In this document: positions 1-6,540 of the stretch, in pieces
Layout of the letters: the number at the start of each line of letters is the position of its first letter
How positions within the stretch are numbered: the stretch's first letter is position 1
NCBI GenBank assembly: GCA_018224485.1
Contig: JAGTVE010000171.1
Span: forward strand, 1 to 18,361
Direction of reading: 5' to 3'
From: Thioalkalivibrio sp.
GTDB taxonomy: Bacteria; Pseudomonadota; Gammaproteobacteria; Ectothiorhodospirales; Ectothiorhodospiraceae
DNA: 18,361 nucleotides
Translations under genes and position numbers: made by a program
Notes under the pieces: model-generated
The model's database searches: none
Told to the model about the DNA's origin: nothing
Seen by the model: the letters and a program-made list of their open reading frames with translations, nothing else

Positions 1-274
1 CCCATTACAAAGATGTCTTTCATCTGCCACGCTCCGTTGTCCTGACCGGCAGCCACTAAGCCCCCTCGTCGCGATCGCCCGAGCCGCTCCGTAACCTCCA
101 GCAGAACCCGGCGGTCGCGGAAGCCAGTTGCTCGGCGTCACATCGGACGCGATTGCGCGCCAGATCGCCGCACCTTTGATGGAGTATAGAGAGCCGAGGC
201 CTTTCCCGCGGGATCGACTTGGCAAGCGCCATCTTCCGAACCGGCGTATCCGCCGACCGTGAGCAGCGCAACAC
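1..274. other. Window-edge region without a supported gene
   Basis: No convincing gene is visible here. One plus-strand frame is open from the left edge to a stop at 57-59 and would encode an 18-residue tail ending in LTGSH. It could be the C-terminus of a gene lying outside the window, but the other frames are also open briefly, so this is weak. The remainder has no clear terminator and no ORF with a plausible ribosome binding site. It separates the edge from the 3' end of the LysR gene. Confidence 0.35.
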
Positions 275-1189
275 TCAGGCGCGCGGCTTCAGCAGCGCAG
301 CATGCTCGTGCAGAAAGTCGACGAAGGTTTCCGCCACTACCGAGAGCTGCTTGCCCCGTGGCCAGACCACGTACCACGAACGGCGAACCGGAAACCCGGT
401 GACATCGAGGACCGCGAGTCCCTCGACCGCGAGATCCCCGAGGGTGTTCTGTGAGAGCACTCCAAGCCCGAGGCCGCCCGCAACCGCCTGCTTGATGGCT
501 TCGTTGCTGCCGAGCTCCATGCGCACCCTGAAATGAACCCCGTTCTCTGCGAACACCCGCTCCACCGTCATCCGGGTGCCCGAACCCTCCTCGCGTGCGA
601 TGAAGATCTCATCGGCCAGCTGGGCGAAGGGTATTCGGCGTCGCCCCGCCAACCGGTGGGCCCGGGGAGCGATCACGACCAGATTGTTCTCCATTAGCGG
701 CTGGCTTTCGATCTCCCAGCCATCCGGCGGCACACCCATGACGTAAAGGTCATCCTCGTTATGCCCCAATCGTTCGAGCAGACGGTTGCGGTTGATGACC
801 TCCAGGGTCACATCGATACCGGGATACTCGGTGCAAAACGGTCCGAGCACGCGGGGCATGAAGTACTTGGCAGTGGTGACCACCGCGATGCGCAGACGGC
901 CCTGCTTGAGTCCCTTCAGGTCCGCGATGGATTGCTCGAACCGGTTCCACGTGTCCAGCCAGTCGGAGCAGGTTGCAAGAAGCTCCCGACCGGCGTCGGT
1001 CAGGCACACCTGCCTGCCAACCTGTTCCAGCAGCGGCATGCCCACCTCCTCCTGAAGCTGGCGGATCTGCTTGGACACCGCGGGCTGGGTGACGTGAATC
1101 TCCTCGGCCGCACGAGAAAAGCTACCGAGGCGTGCCACCGCTTCGAAGACCTGGAGCTGGCGCAGGGTGACGTGCATGCCTGGCATCAT
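275..1189 (-). CDS. cbbR: LysR-family transcriptional regulator, CbbR/CmpR-like
   Basis: The product is a 304-residue LysR regulator. The N-terminus (about residues 5-65) is a winged helix-turn-helix with the typical LRQLQVFEAVARLGSFSRAAEE and VTQPAVSKQIRQLQ pattern. The rest is a two-lobed effector-binding domain with the GSNEAIKQAVAGGLGLG signature found in CbbR/CmpR-type proteins. These regulators control Calvin-cycle or inorganic-carbon-uptake genes in response to metabolites such as RuBP, 2-phosphoglycolate or NADPH. That role is family knowledge and is not shown here. A TTG at 1192 is followed by ATG codons at 1189 and 1186. A GAGG motif immediately upstream favours one of the ATGs, and a third in-frame ATG at 1174 is also possible. 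The gene lies 145 bp downstream of sbtB in the same direction, so it probably regulates, and may be co-transcribed with, the bicarbonate transporter genes. Assignment to CbbR rather than a generic LysR protein rests on sequence pattern and context. Confidence 0.85.
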   Translation of the reverse strand: MMPGMHVTLRQLQVFEAVARLGSFSRAAEEIHVTQPAVSKQIRQLQEEVGMPLLEQVGRQVCLTDAGRELLATCSDWLDTWNRFEQSIADLKGLKQGRLRIAVVTTAKYFMPRVLGPFCTEYPGIDVTLEVINRNRLLERLGHNEDDLYVMGVPPDGWEIESQPLMENNLVVIAPRAHRLAGRRRIPFAQLADEIFIAREEGSGTRMTVERVFAENGVHFRVRMELGSNEAIKQAVAGGLGLGVLSQNTLGDLAVEGLAVLDVTGFPVRRSWYVVWPRGKQLSVVAETFVDFLHEHAALLKPRA

Positions 1190-1334
1190 CAATCCTCAAC
1201 AACGGTTTTCGTCACATCGTGAATCATAACGAATCTTTCAGTGTTTCCTACCTTTCGCGATGACCCGATCGCCATCCATTCCATCAATCGAGCCCGAAGA
1301 GAGGTCCGAAGGTCCGCAACTCCCACCCATCGAC

Positions 1335-1649
1335 TCAGAGACGGTGAGAGTACAGGACCTCGACCGGGTCGATGTAGATGATGCACGCGTAATCCGCCGC
1401 ATATCGCTCAGAAACGGCATCTGCGATCTTCTTGGCGGAATCCGGGTCGGCCGTTATCACCTCGATCTTGATATTTCCAAAGTGATCGAGGACCGAGGGT
1501 TCACCCGACGAGCGCGTGTTGTGACTCCCCATACCGCCCGCAGCAATCAGCGTGTATCCGCTGGCGTCATAGCTCTCTATGATGGCGGCGACGGCCTTTG
1601 TAAGAACCTTCTCGGTAACGATTACCAAACGCGTAGCCTGTTGTGTCAT
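1335..1649 (-). CDS. sbtB: SbtB-like PII-family signalling protein
   Basis: This 104-residue protein matches cyanobacterial SbtB from memory. It has the N-terminal LVIVTEKVL strand-helix, a T-loop segment GMGSHNTRSSGEP at residues 39-51, a central IKIEVIT strand and a C-terminal DYACIIYIDPVEVLY strand. SbtB is a trimeric, adenine-nucleotide-binding PII-like protein that binds the bicarbonate transporter SbtA at the inner membrane and modulates it. In the T-loop, the arginine at SbtB position 46 is kept while position 43 is His instead of Arg. The protein ends at EVLYSHRL and lacks the C-terminal CGPxGC redox loop of Synechocystis SbtB. The ATG start has an AGGAG motif about 10 nt upstream. 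It follows sbtA by 99 bp on the same strand, the usual partner arrangement. Confidence 0.88.
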   Translation of the reverse strand: MTQQATRLVIVTEKVLTKAVAAIIESYDASGYTLIAAGGMGSHNTRSSGEPSVLDHFGNIKIEVITADPDSAKKIADAVSERYAADYACIIYIDPVEVLYSHRL

Positions 1650-1748
1650 GACAAATTCACTCCTGCCAGTTGGCTTTTTAAAATTGAACGGGCGATCCGG
1701 TCATCACGAAGGCTGGTGACACGGATGCCCGCAGGTCGTCTCATGCGT

Positions 1749-2747
1749 TCAGAACACGGCCTCAGCAAGTGCGATATAAAGCGGTATCCCGACTGCTATT
1801 GCCACCGGTGTACCCACACTCGTTGATGCGCCAACATACGCCGAAGGATTTGCTCGCGGTATCCCCGCCCGCAGCGTCGGCGGACCCGAGATGTCGGAAC
1901 TGGATCCAGCAATGACGGCAAGGATCACCACCCCGCCGGGACTGAACCCCGTCAGGACATGTGCGAGGTAGCCGAAGCCAAAAGCGATCAGACCGTGCAC
2001 GAGCGGTGCCACCGCAGCATAGACCGCGAACCAGTGGGCCACGCGTCGCAGCTCCTGGATGCGGCTGTAGGCCTCCATACCCATGATCAGCATCAGGACC
2101 GAGAGCAGGCCGCGGAACAGCGGGTCATAAAAGCTTTCGTAGACGGATTCGGGACGCGTCAACAAGCCCAGAGCGATCCCGAGCAACAGGGCCGACAACG
2201 CCGAGCCCTGCAGACTTTCCTTGATAATGGGCCAGATACGCACCTTTTCCGCCGTGCCTTCCCGACCCTTGAAGTACAGATTGGCCAGCACGATCGCCAT
2301 TACCAGCGCCGGGATGTCCATAAAGGGATACAAGGCAGGCGCCCATTGCTCGTAATCGATGGCCTCGCTTTCCAGCACCACGATCGCGGCGGCCAGCGTT
2401 GACCCACTGACGGCCCCGAAAAGTCCACCCGTGGCAATACCATCCTCAGTGCGCACGGCCGGCAGCATGGCCAGAGTGACACGTGAGATAAGAACGATCC
2501 CGATACCTATCATTACCGCAAGCAGGGCCGGCAGTATCATCTCCGCCAGATTGGCTTCGCGGATCGACATACCCCCTTCGAGACCAACCCTCAGCAGCAG
2601 CATGAAAACGATGAACTTATAAATGGATTCCGATATCACCAGACGTGTACCCAACGCAGCGATCACGATTCCTCCAATCAGGAATGCCAGCGTGGGTGAC
2701 TGGAACTGAATCAGAAAACGGCTCATTAATTCAAGTATTGACTCCAA
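1749..2747 (-). CDS. sbtA: SbtA-type sodium-dependent bicarbonate transporter
   Basis: This inner-membrane permease belongs to the SbtA (DUF897) family, which imports HCO3- with Na+. Recognisable segments are QSPTLAFLIGG, TGGLFGAVSGSTLAAA, ALYPFMDIPALV, WPIIKESLQG, FYDPLFRGLLSVLMLIMGME and the C-terminal GSSSDISGPPTLRAG. About ten hydrophobic helices are visible. The frame is open up to an ATG at 2846. I place the start at the TTG at 2747 because a strong GGAGGG lies 6 nt upstream of it, and because it puts 15 residues before QSPT, as in Synechocystis SbtA. That gives 332 residues against 374 for Synechocystis. The difference is mainly loss of the long cytosolic loop before the KVRIWPII segment. 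The gene leads an sbtA-sbtB-lysR series, with a palindromic operator candidate in its leader. Substrate assignment is by family. Confidence 0.9.
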   Translation of the reverse strand: MESILELMSRFLIQFQSPTLAFLIGGIVIAALGTRLVISESIYKFIVFMLLLRVGLEGGMSIREANLAEMILPALLAVMIGIGIVLISRVTLAMLPAVRTEDGIATGGLFGAVSGSTLAAAIVVLESEAIDYEQWAPALYPFMDIPALVMAIVLANLYFKGREGTAEKVRIWPIIKESLQGSALSALLLGIALGLLTRPESVYESFYDPLFRGLLSVLMLIMGMEAYSRIQELRRVAHWFAVYAAVAPLVHGLIAFGFGYLAHVLTGFSPGGVVILAVIAGSSSDISGPPTLRAGIPRANPSAYVGASTSVGTPVAIAVGIPLYIALAEAVF

Positions 2748-2753
2748 TGTCTT

Positions 2754-2759
2754 CCCTCC
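2754..2759 (-). promoter_or_regulatory. Ribosome binding site deciding the sbtA start
   Basis: On the minus strand the sequence reads GGAGGG, then AAGACA, then TTG. This strong Shine-Dalgarno match has a 6-nt spacer to the in-frame TTG at 2747. The upstream ATG at 2846 has no comparable site and lies within the palindrome, so TTG is the better start. Confidence 0.65.
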
Positions 2760-2842
2760 ATTCCGCAGGATCATCAATAGAAACCCGGAACTCAGGATAG
2801 CGACACCAAATAAATAACGATAATGATTTTTATTTTTGGACT

Positions 2843-2862
2843 GCATAACCTTAAGGTTATGC
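2843..2862. promoter_or_regulatory. Perfect 20-bp palindrome upstream of sbtA, likely operator
   Basis: GCATAACCTTAAGGTTATGC is its own reverse complement over all 20 bases. It begins 95 bp upstream of the proposed TTG start of sbtA, at the upstream edge of an AT-rich stretch. It contains TAA-N8-TTA, close to the TNA-N7/8-TNA pattern of CbbR/CmpR/CcmR-type LysR sites. The adjacent LysR protein is the natural candidate ligand, but the pairing is inferred from position and symmetry only. Confidence 0.6.
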
Positions 2863-2927
2863 TGAATTGAAGGCCAGGGTAGGGACTGATTACGTAGGGG
2901 GTGTCCACGGACGCCAGGCCCCCGGGC

Positions 2928-4052
2928 TTAGGTTGGGGGGCCGACCCTGGATTCCTGGTCCGCCCCCAATGTCTTACGCCCGCTGGAACGCTTGCGCCAG
3001 ACCTCGAACCGGTCGAGGACACGATGATAGGTCTGGGCATACCACTTCGCGTCCTTCTTGATCGCGGACTCGGCGTTGTAGGGGTGCGTCGGTAGCTGGA
3101 TTCCCATATCGATACCCGCCTGCGGGTGCCGCCCTACCAGGCGTAACGCGGATCGCCGCGCCGGACCATAGGCCATGCGTTCCGCCAGTCTCGCCAGCGG
3201 TTCGGTGCCGGTGGCGTAGCGGATGAATTCACGGGCACGGTCCGGCCGGGCGGCGCCGCGTGGAATTACCCAGGTCTGCCGTTCCTGGAGCTGGCCATCC
3301 CAGAGGATCTCGATCGGGCTTTCGTGATCCAGGCGGGCATTGAAGAAGCGTCCGTTGAAACCCGAGGCCATCACCACCTCACCGGTCTCCAGCATCTTCA
3401 CCGGCTCGTCCCCGTCCCGCCACCAACGGATCGACCCGGACAGGGTATCGAGCTGGTCCAGCGCCAGGTCCAGGCCTCGCTGTGTGCTTAGGACGCTGTA
3501 CAGTTCTGCACGGGGAACGCCGAGTGAACGCAGGGCCCATTCGAGGTTCCCGGCCGGGGTGGCCTGGAGTGCGCGCGGGCCCGGGAATTCCTCAAGATCA
3601 AAGAGGTGCTGCAGCCTGCGCGGGCGCACGCTGCCGAAGGCTTGACGGTTGTAGGCGATCACGGTGGCGAAGATGGTGTGGGTGATCGCGCAACGTTCGC
3701 GCGACCCGGGCAGGAAGTCGTCTCGCGCCGGGATGCCCCCAGCGGATGGAGGCAGCTCCAGCCCCTCCAGGGATTGCAGCAGGCCCGCCTCGCAGGCGGC
3801 CATCGCCTCACTCATGGACATGTCTACGAGGTCCGGCGGATCCTCAGCGTGCAGGATATCCAGCCCCCCGGAGTACGGGACGCTTGCGATCTTCCCGTTT
3901 CCCTCCCCTTCGAAGGGTTCGAACAGAATCTCGCGCTGCGCAGCCTCGTAACTGCCGCCCCAGGTCGCAACGATCAGCGCGTCTTCTGCGGGCGTCGCGG
4001 CGCCGGGCACGAGCAGGCTCAGCAATAGTGGGAGGGCCCGGCTAACGGTCAT
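2928..4052 (-). CDS. Orphan PotD/PotF-like periplasmic solute-binding protein
   Basis: The predicted 374-residue protein starts MTVSRALPLLLSLLVPG and has a clear Sec-type signal peptide (about residues 1-22). The mature part opens LIVATWGGSYEAAQREILFEPFE. This is the hallmark of extracellular solute-binding proteins of the polyamine (PotD/PotF) family, which often bind spermidine, putrescine or other small organic solutes. Further family-like segments are AYNRQAF, FNGRFFNA and the C-terminal YNAESAIKKDAKWYAQTYHRVLDRFEVW. The frame extends upstream to an ATG at 4184, but that start would put 44 charged residues before the signal peptide, so 4052 is preferred even though its ribosome binding site is weak. 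No permease or ATPase gene lies beside it. It sits 118 bp downstream of the CLC gene on the same strand. The substrate cannot be stated. Confidence 0.82.
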   Translation of the reverse strand: MTVSRALPLLLSLLVPGAATPAEDALIVATWGGSYEAAQREILFEPFEGEGNGKIASVPYSGGLDILHAEDPPDLVDMSMSEAMAACEAGLLQSLEGLELPPSAGGIPARDDFLPGSRERCAITHTIFATVIAYNRQAFGSVRPRRLQHLFDLEEFPGPRALQATPAGNLEWALRSLGVPRAELYSVLSTQRGLDLALDQLDTLSGSIRWWRDGDEPVKMLETGEVVMASGFNGRFFNARLDHESPIEILWDGQLQERQTWVIPRGAARPDRAREFIRYATGTEPLARLAERMAYGPARRSALRLVGRHPQAGIDMGIQLPTHPYNAESAIKKDAKWYAQTYHRVLDRFEVWRKRSSGRKTLGADQESRVGPPT

Positions 4053-4113
4053 GGCACTACGCCACGCCTGACAATGAAGATCCCCGCCCCCGCTTGCGGG
4101 ACAGATCCGCCGC

Positions 4114-4133
4114 GGGCGGTTTTCGAACCGCCC
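4114..4133. terminator. GC-rich perfect hairpin between the CLC and binding-protein genes
   Basis: GGGCGGTT and AACCGCCC form a perfect 8-bp inverted repeat around a 4-nt loop (TTCG on the plus strand). It lies 38 bp past the CLC stop codon in the direction of CLC transcription. Neither strand has a good T-tract after it, so it may be an attenuator or mRNA-end stabiliser rather than a strong intrinsic terminator. Confidence 0.45.
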
Positions 4134-4170
4134 TTCCGGCCGCCAGGTGCAGCCGTTGCGTCCCTTCCAG

Positions 4171-5925
4171 TCAACGCGTGGCATGTTCTTCCCTGCGCAT
4201 GTCTTCCAGGATGTCCAGATAGGCCCGGATCAGATCGGACTCGAAGACCGTGCCCAGCAGACGATTGTCCGCATCCACGACCGCCACGCCCTCCCCGATA
4301 AAATCACGCAACAGGTTCATTGCGTCCCAGACCGTGGTCTCGGCATTCATCACGATCTCATCGCGCCCGCAGTAGTCACGGGCCGGGACGTGATCCGGGG
4401 CCTGCAGTATGCGCTGCAGGCGCAGTGTACCGACATACCGGCCGGTACCGTCCACCAAATGGCAGGAGGTCGCATCAGCCGTCTGCATGGCCTGACGGGC
4501 ATCGGCCACATGGGCGTCCGCGGGCGCCGTCGCATGGTGAGTGCTGACAAGGGAGCCAATCGTCCGGGACGCCAGCAGGGCCTTGCTGCGCCCGCGCGAC
4601 AGATCGAGGCCGCGATCACGCAACTGACGATCGAAGAACGAGCGTCCGAAGATCCGCGAGGCGACCAGGTTGGCCAGTGCGACACTCGCGAGCGCGGCGA
4701 TGGTGAGTTCGTAGCTGCCGGTCAGCTCGAACACGATCACGACCGCGGTCAGCGGGGCCCCGATGACCGGGGCGGTGACCGCGACCATGCCGCAGACTGC
4801 GAACACCACGAGTTCCGAAGTGCCACCTGCGAACAGCATTCCGAGCCCGGAGCCGAACAACGCCCCGAACAGGCTGCCGATCACCAGTGCCGGGCTGAAG
4901 ACACCCCCGGAAAAGCCCATCCCCAGGCACCAGGCGGTGGCCAGGAGTTTCAGCACCAGCACCAGTAGCAGTTCCCACTGGGCAAAGGCCCCCTCGATGA
5001 ACGCAAAGCGCAGCGTCTGCGCCCCGATGCCGAGGATCTCGGGGAACCAGAGTGCGACCAGGCCCAGGCCCATGCCGGCGAGCGCCGGCTTGCCCACCGC
5101 TGGCAGCGGCAGATGCCGGGCCATGCGCCCCACGCCCAGAATCGCATGCATGTAAACGACCGCGACCAGGGCGCTGGCCACGCCGAGGATGGGAAACAGA
5201 CCGAACTCCCAGATATGGCGGACAGCTGCCGACTCGATCTGGAACAGGGGCGGCTGCGCCAGAACCGCGTTCGCGACCACGTAACCGGTGATCGCGGCCA
5301 GGGCGACCGGGGCGAAGGCGCGCAGTGCGAAGTGACGCAGGATCACTTCGTGCGCGAACAGGATCCCGGCGATCGGCGCATTGAAGGCAGTGGCGATCGC
5401 CGAGGCCACGCCACAGGCGACGATGATGTTGCCGACGGTCACATCCGAGCGCAGCAGACGCGCGAGCAGCGCGCCCAGCGAACCGCCCATGTGCACCAGC
5501 GGGCCGTACTGACCGACAGAGGCCCCACTGCCGAGGGATACGAGGCTGGAGACCCCGGAGATCAGCGCGGGACGTGCGGGGAGATCATCCTGACGCGTCT
5601 GTACCGCGGCGATGACCTCGGCGGGACCATGGGGCCGCTGCTCGCGAATCCATCGGTGCAGATACCCGACCAGAAGGCCGCCGAGCGTTGGAACCGCGAT
5701 AGTGGCGAGCGGCAGCCAGACCCCCTCCGCCGCCATCATGCGGGCGCGCGGCGAAATCAGCAGCCATTCGTTTAGCCAGCCGATCGCGGCCACGAAGGCA
5801 TTGGCCAGCAGGGCCGCGGCCAGACCGGTCAGCACTCCCAGCGCGACCACCCGGGCAACCTGGATCCGAAGCCGATCGGACCCGGTCGACTCCGGGCCGG
5901 TCGGTGGGGGAGAGGGCTGGGTCAT
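4171..5925 (-). CDS. CLC-family anion channel/transporter with C-terminal CBS pair
   Basis: This 584-residue inner-membrane protein has the CLC fold signatures GSGASVGQYGP (132-142), AFNAPIAGILF (180-190) and GFSGGVFSPALVIG (337-350). They are followed by a cytoplasmic tail of two CBS domains from about residue 455, which in this family often bind adenine nucleotides. In E. coli ClC the second signature reads GREGP and carries the gating glutamate (E148). Here it is GQYGP, with Tyr140 in its place. The internal proton glutamate (E203) aligns with Val194 in FAHEVIL. Loss of both residues suggests a non-proton-coupled, channel-like anion conductance, but this is inference. The ion could be chloride or another small anion. 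The ATG start has only a weak ribosome binding site. The gene may be transcribed with the downstream binding-protein gene. Confidence 0.9.
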   Translation of the reverse strand: MTQPSPPPTGPESTGSDRLRIQVARVVALGVLTGLAAALLANAFVAAIGWLNEWLLISPRARMMAAEGVWLPLATIAVPTLGGLLVGYLHRWIREQRPHGPAEVIAAVQTRQDDLPARPALISGVSSLVSLGSGASVGQYGPLVHMGGSLGALLARLLRSDVTVGNIIVACGVASAIATAFNAPIAGILFAHEVILRHFALRAFAPVALAAITGYVVANAVLAQPPLFQIESAAVRHIWEFGLFPILGVASALVAVVYMHAILGVGRMARHLPLPAVGKPALAGMGLGLVALWFPEILGIGAQTLRFAFIEGAFAQWELLLVLVLKLLATAWCLGMGFSGGVFSPALVIGSLFGALFGSGLGMLFAGGTSELVVFAVCGMVAVTAPVIGAPLTAVVIVFELTGSYELTIAALASVALANLVASRIFGRSFFDRQLRDRGLDLSRGRSKALLASRTIGSLVSTHHATAPADAHVADARQAMQTADATSCHLVDGTGRYVGTLRLQRILQAPDHVPARDYCGRDEIVMNAETTVWDAMNLLRDFIGEGVAVVDADNRLLGTVFESDLIRAYLDILEDMRREEHATR

Positions 5926-6540
5926 TCGCTCACTGCCGACATGACGCCGTCCGCACGGGATGAAGGAGGCTCCATGTTAAGCGTGAACACTCCCCTCTTC
6001 ACCCGCGGCCCCACCACCAGGCCTTCGGAGCGGGGTCAGGTCACGAGATGCTCGCGCCACGTGCCCTCTTCCATCATGGGCGCGCCGTCATCCCGCTTAA
6101 CACGTGGCTGCGTCGCCCGCCTGCTCACTCCGCTGAATCCACGACATGACAGGGCAGGTCCTCGGCGACCGTCACCGGACCCGAAAAATGCTCTCGTACC
6201 CGGTCCAGCTGAGCGTCCAGATCGCGCAGACTGCGCGCCATCAGATTCGAGAGCACCAAATACCGTGGTGCGGTCTCGGCCACGAAACGTCTGATGGCCG
6301 ATGGCCTGGCGTTCAGGTTGGCCGCAATGCTACCTGCGTCCTCCGGGATCGCCATGGGCATACTGTCAGCCAGGCCCACGAGGGTTCACCACCGGTGCGA
6401 TCGGATATTCTGGCCGATGCCAGTCCCACCAGGCCCGGATGTCCTGATAAGCTTGCCGTCCGGCCACCCGCGCACCCCCGGTGTTGCGGAACGGCAGTGT
6501 TTACCTCTTCACTGATCCACACCAAACGGATTTCGCGCCC
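5926..6540. other. Gene-poor stretch between divergent CLC and SulP genes
   Basis: Only one doubtful ORF (6125-6379, minus) is visible in these 615 bases. The sequence should contain the divergent promoters of the CLC gene and sulP, but I found no convincing -35/-10 or -24/-12 pair. A 9-bp motif, TGTTAAGCG, near 5975 recurs in inverted orientation near 6094-6104. It is too short and imperfect to call a mobile element. Confidence 0.4.
6125..6379 (-). pseudogene. Doubtful hypothetical ORF, possibly a frameshifted gene remnant
   Basis: The 84-residue reading frame starts at a GTG with no clear ribosome binding site, and an in-frame TGA lies just upstream. Its later part, for example RYLVLSNLMARSLRDLDAQL, looks like an ordinary amphipathic protein segment rather than random translation. 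Past its stop, a different minus-strand frame stays open to a stop at 6036-6038 and would end EEGTWREHLVT. This is consistent with a frameshift in an older gene. I do not recognise any family. It could equally be non-coding high-GC sequence. Confidence 0.25.

Noticed and set aside
1260..1826. Plus-strand open frame of 188 codons opposite sbtB and the sbtA 3' end
   Set aside because: It lies antisense to SbtB, a strong family match, and to the end of sbtA. Its product shows no domain.
4053..4184. 44-residue N-terminal extension of the solute-binding protein
   Set aside because: The extension is Arg/Pro/Gly-rich and would precede a normal signal peptide, preventing its use. It also overlaps the CLC 3' end and the intergenic hairpin.
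4147..4968. Plus-strand open frame of 273 codons opposite the CLC gene
   Set aside because: It is antisense to the CBS domains and late membrane helices of the CLC protein, and its composition is that of a shadow frame.
5975..6104. Inverted TGTTAAGCG motifs about 120 bp apart as possible ends of a miniature transposable element
   Set aside because: Only 9 bases match perfectly, there is no target-site duplication, and flanking similarity is lost at once. Chance is an adequate explanation.
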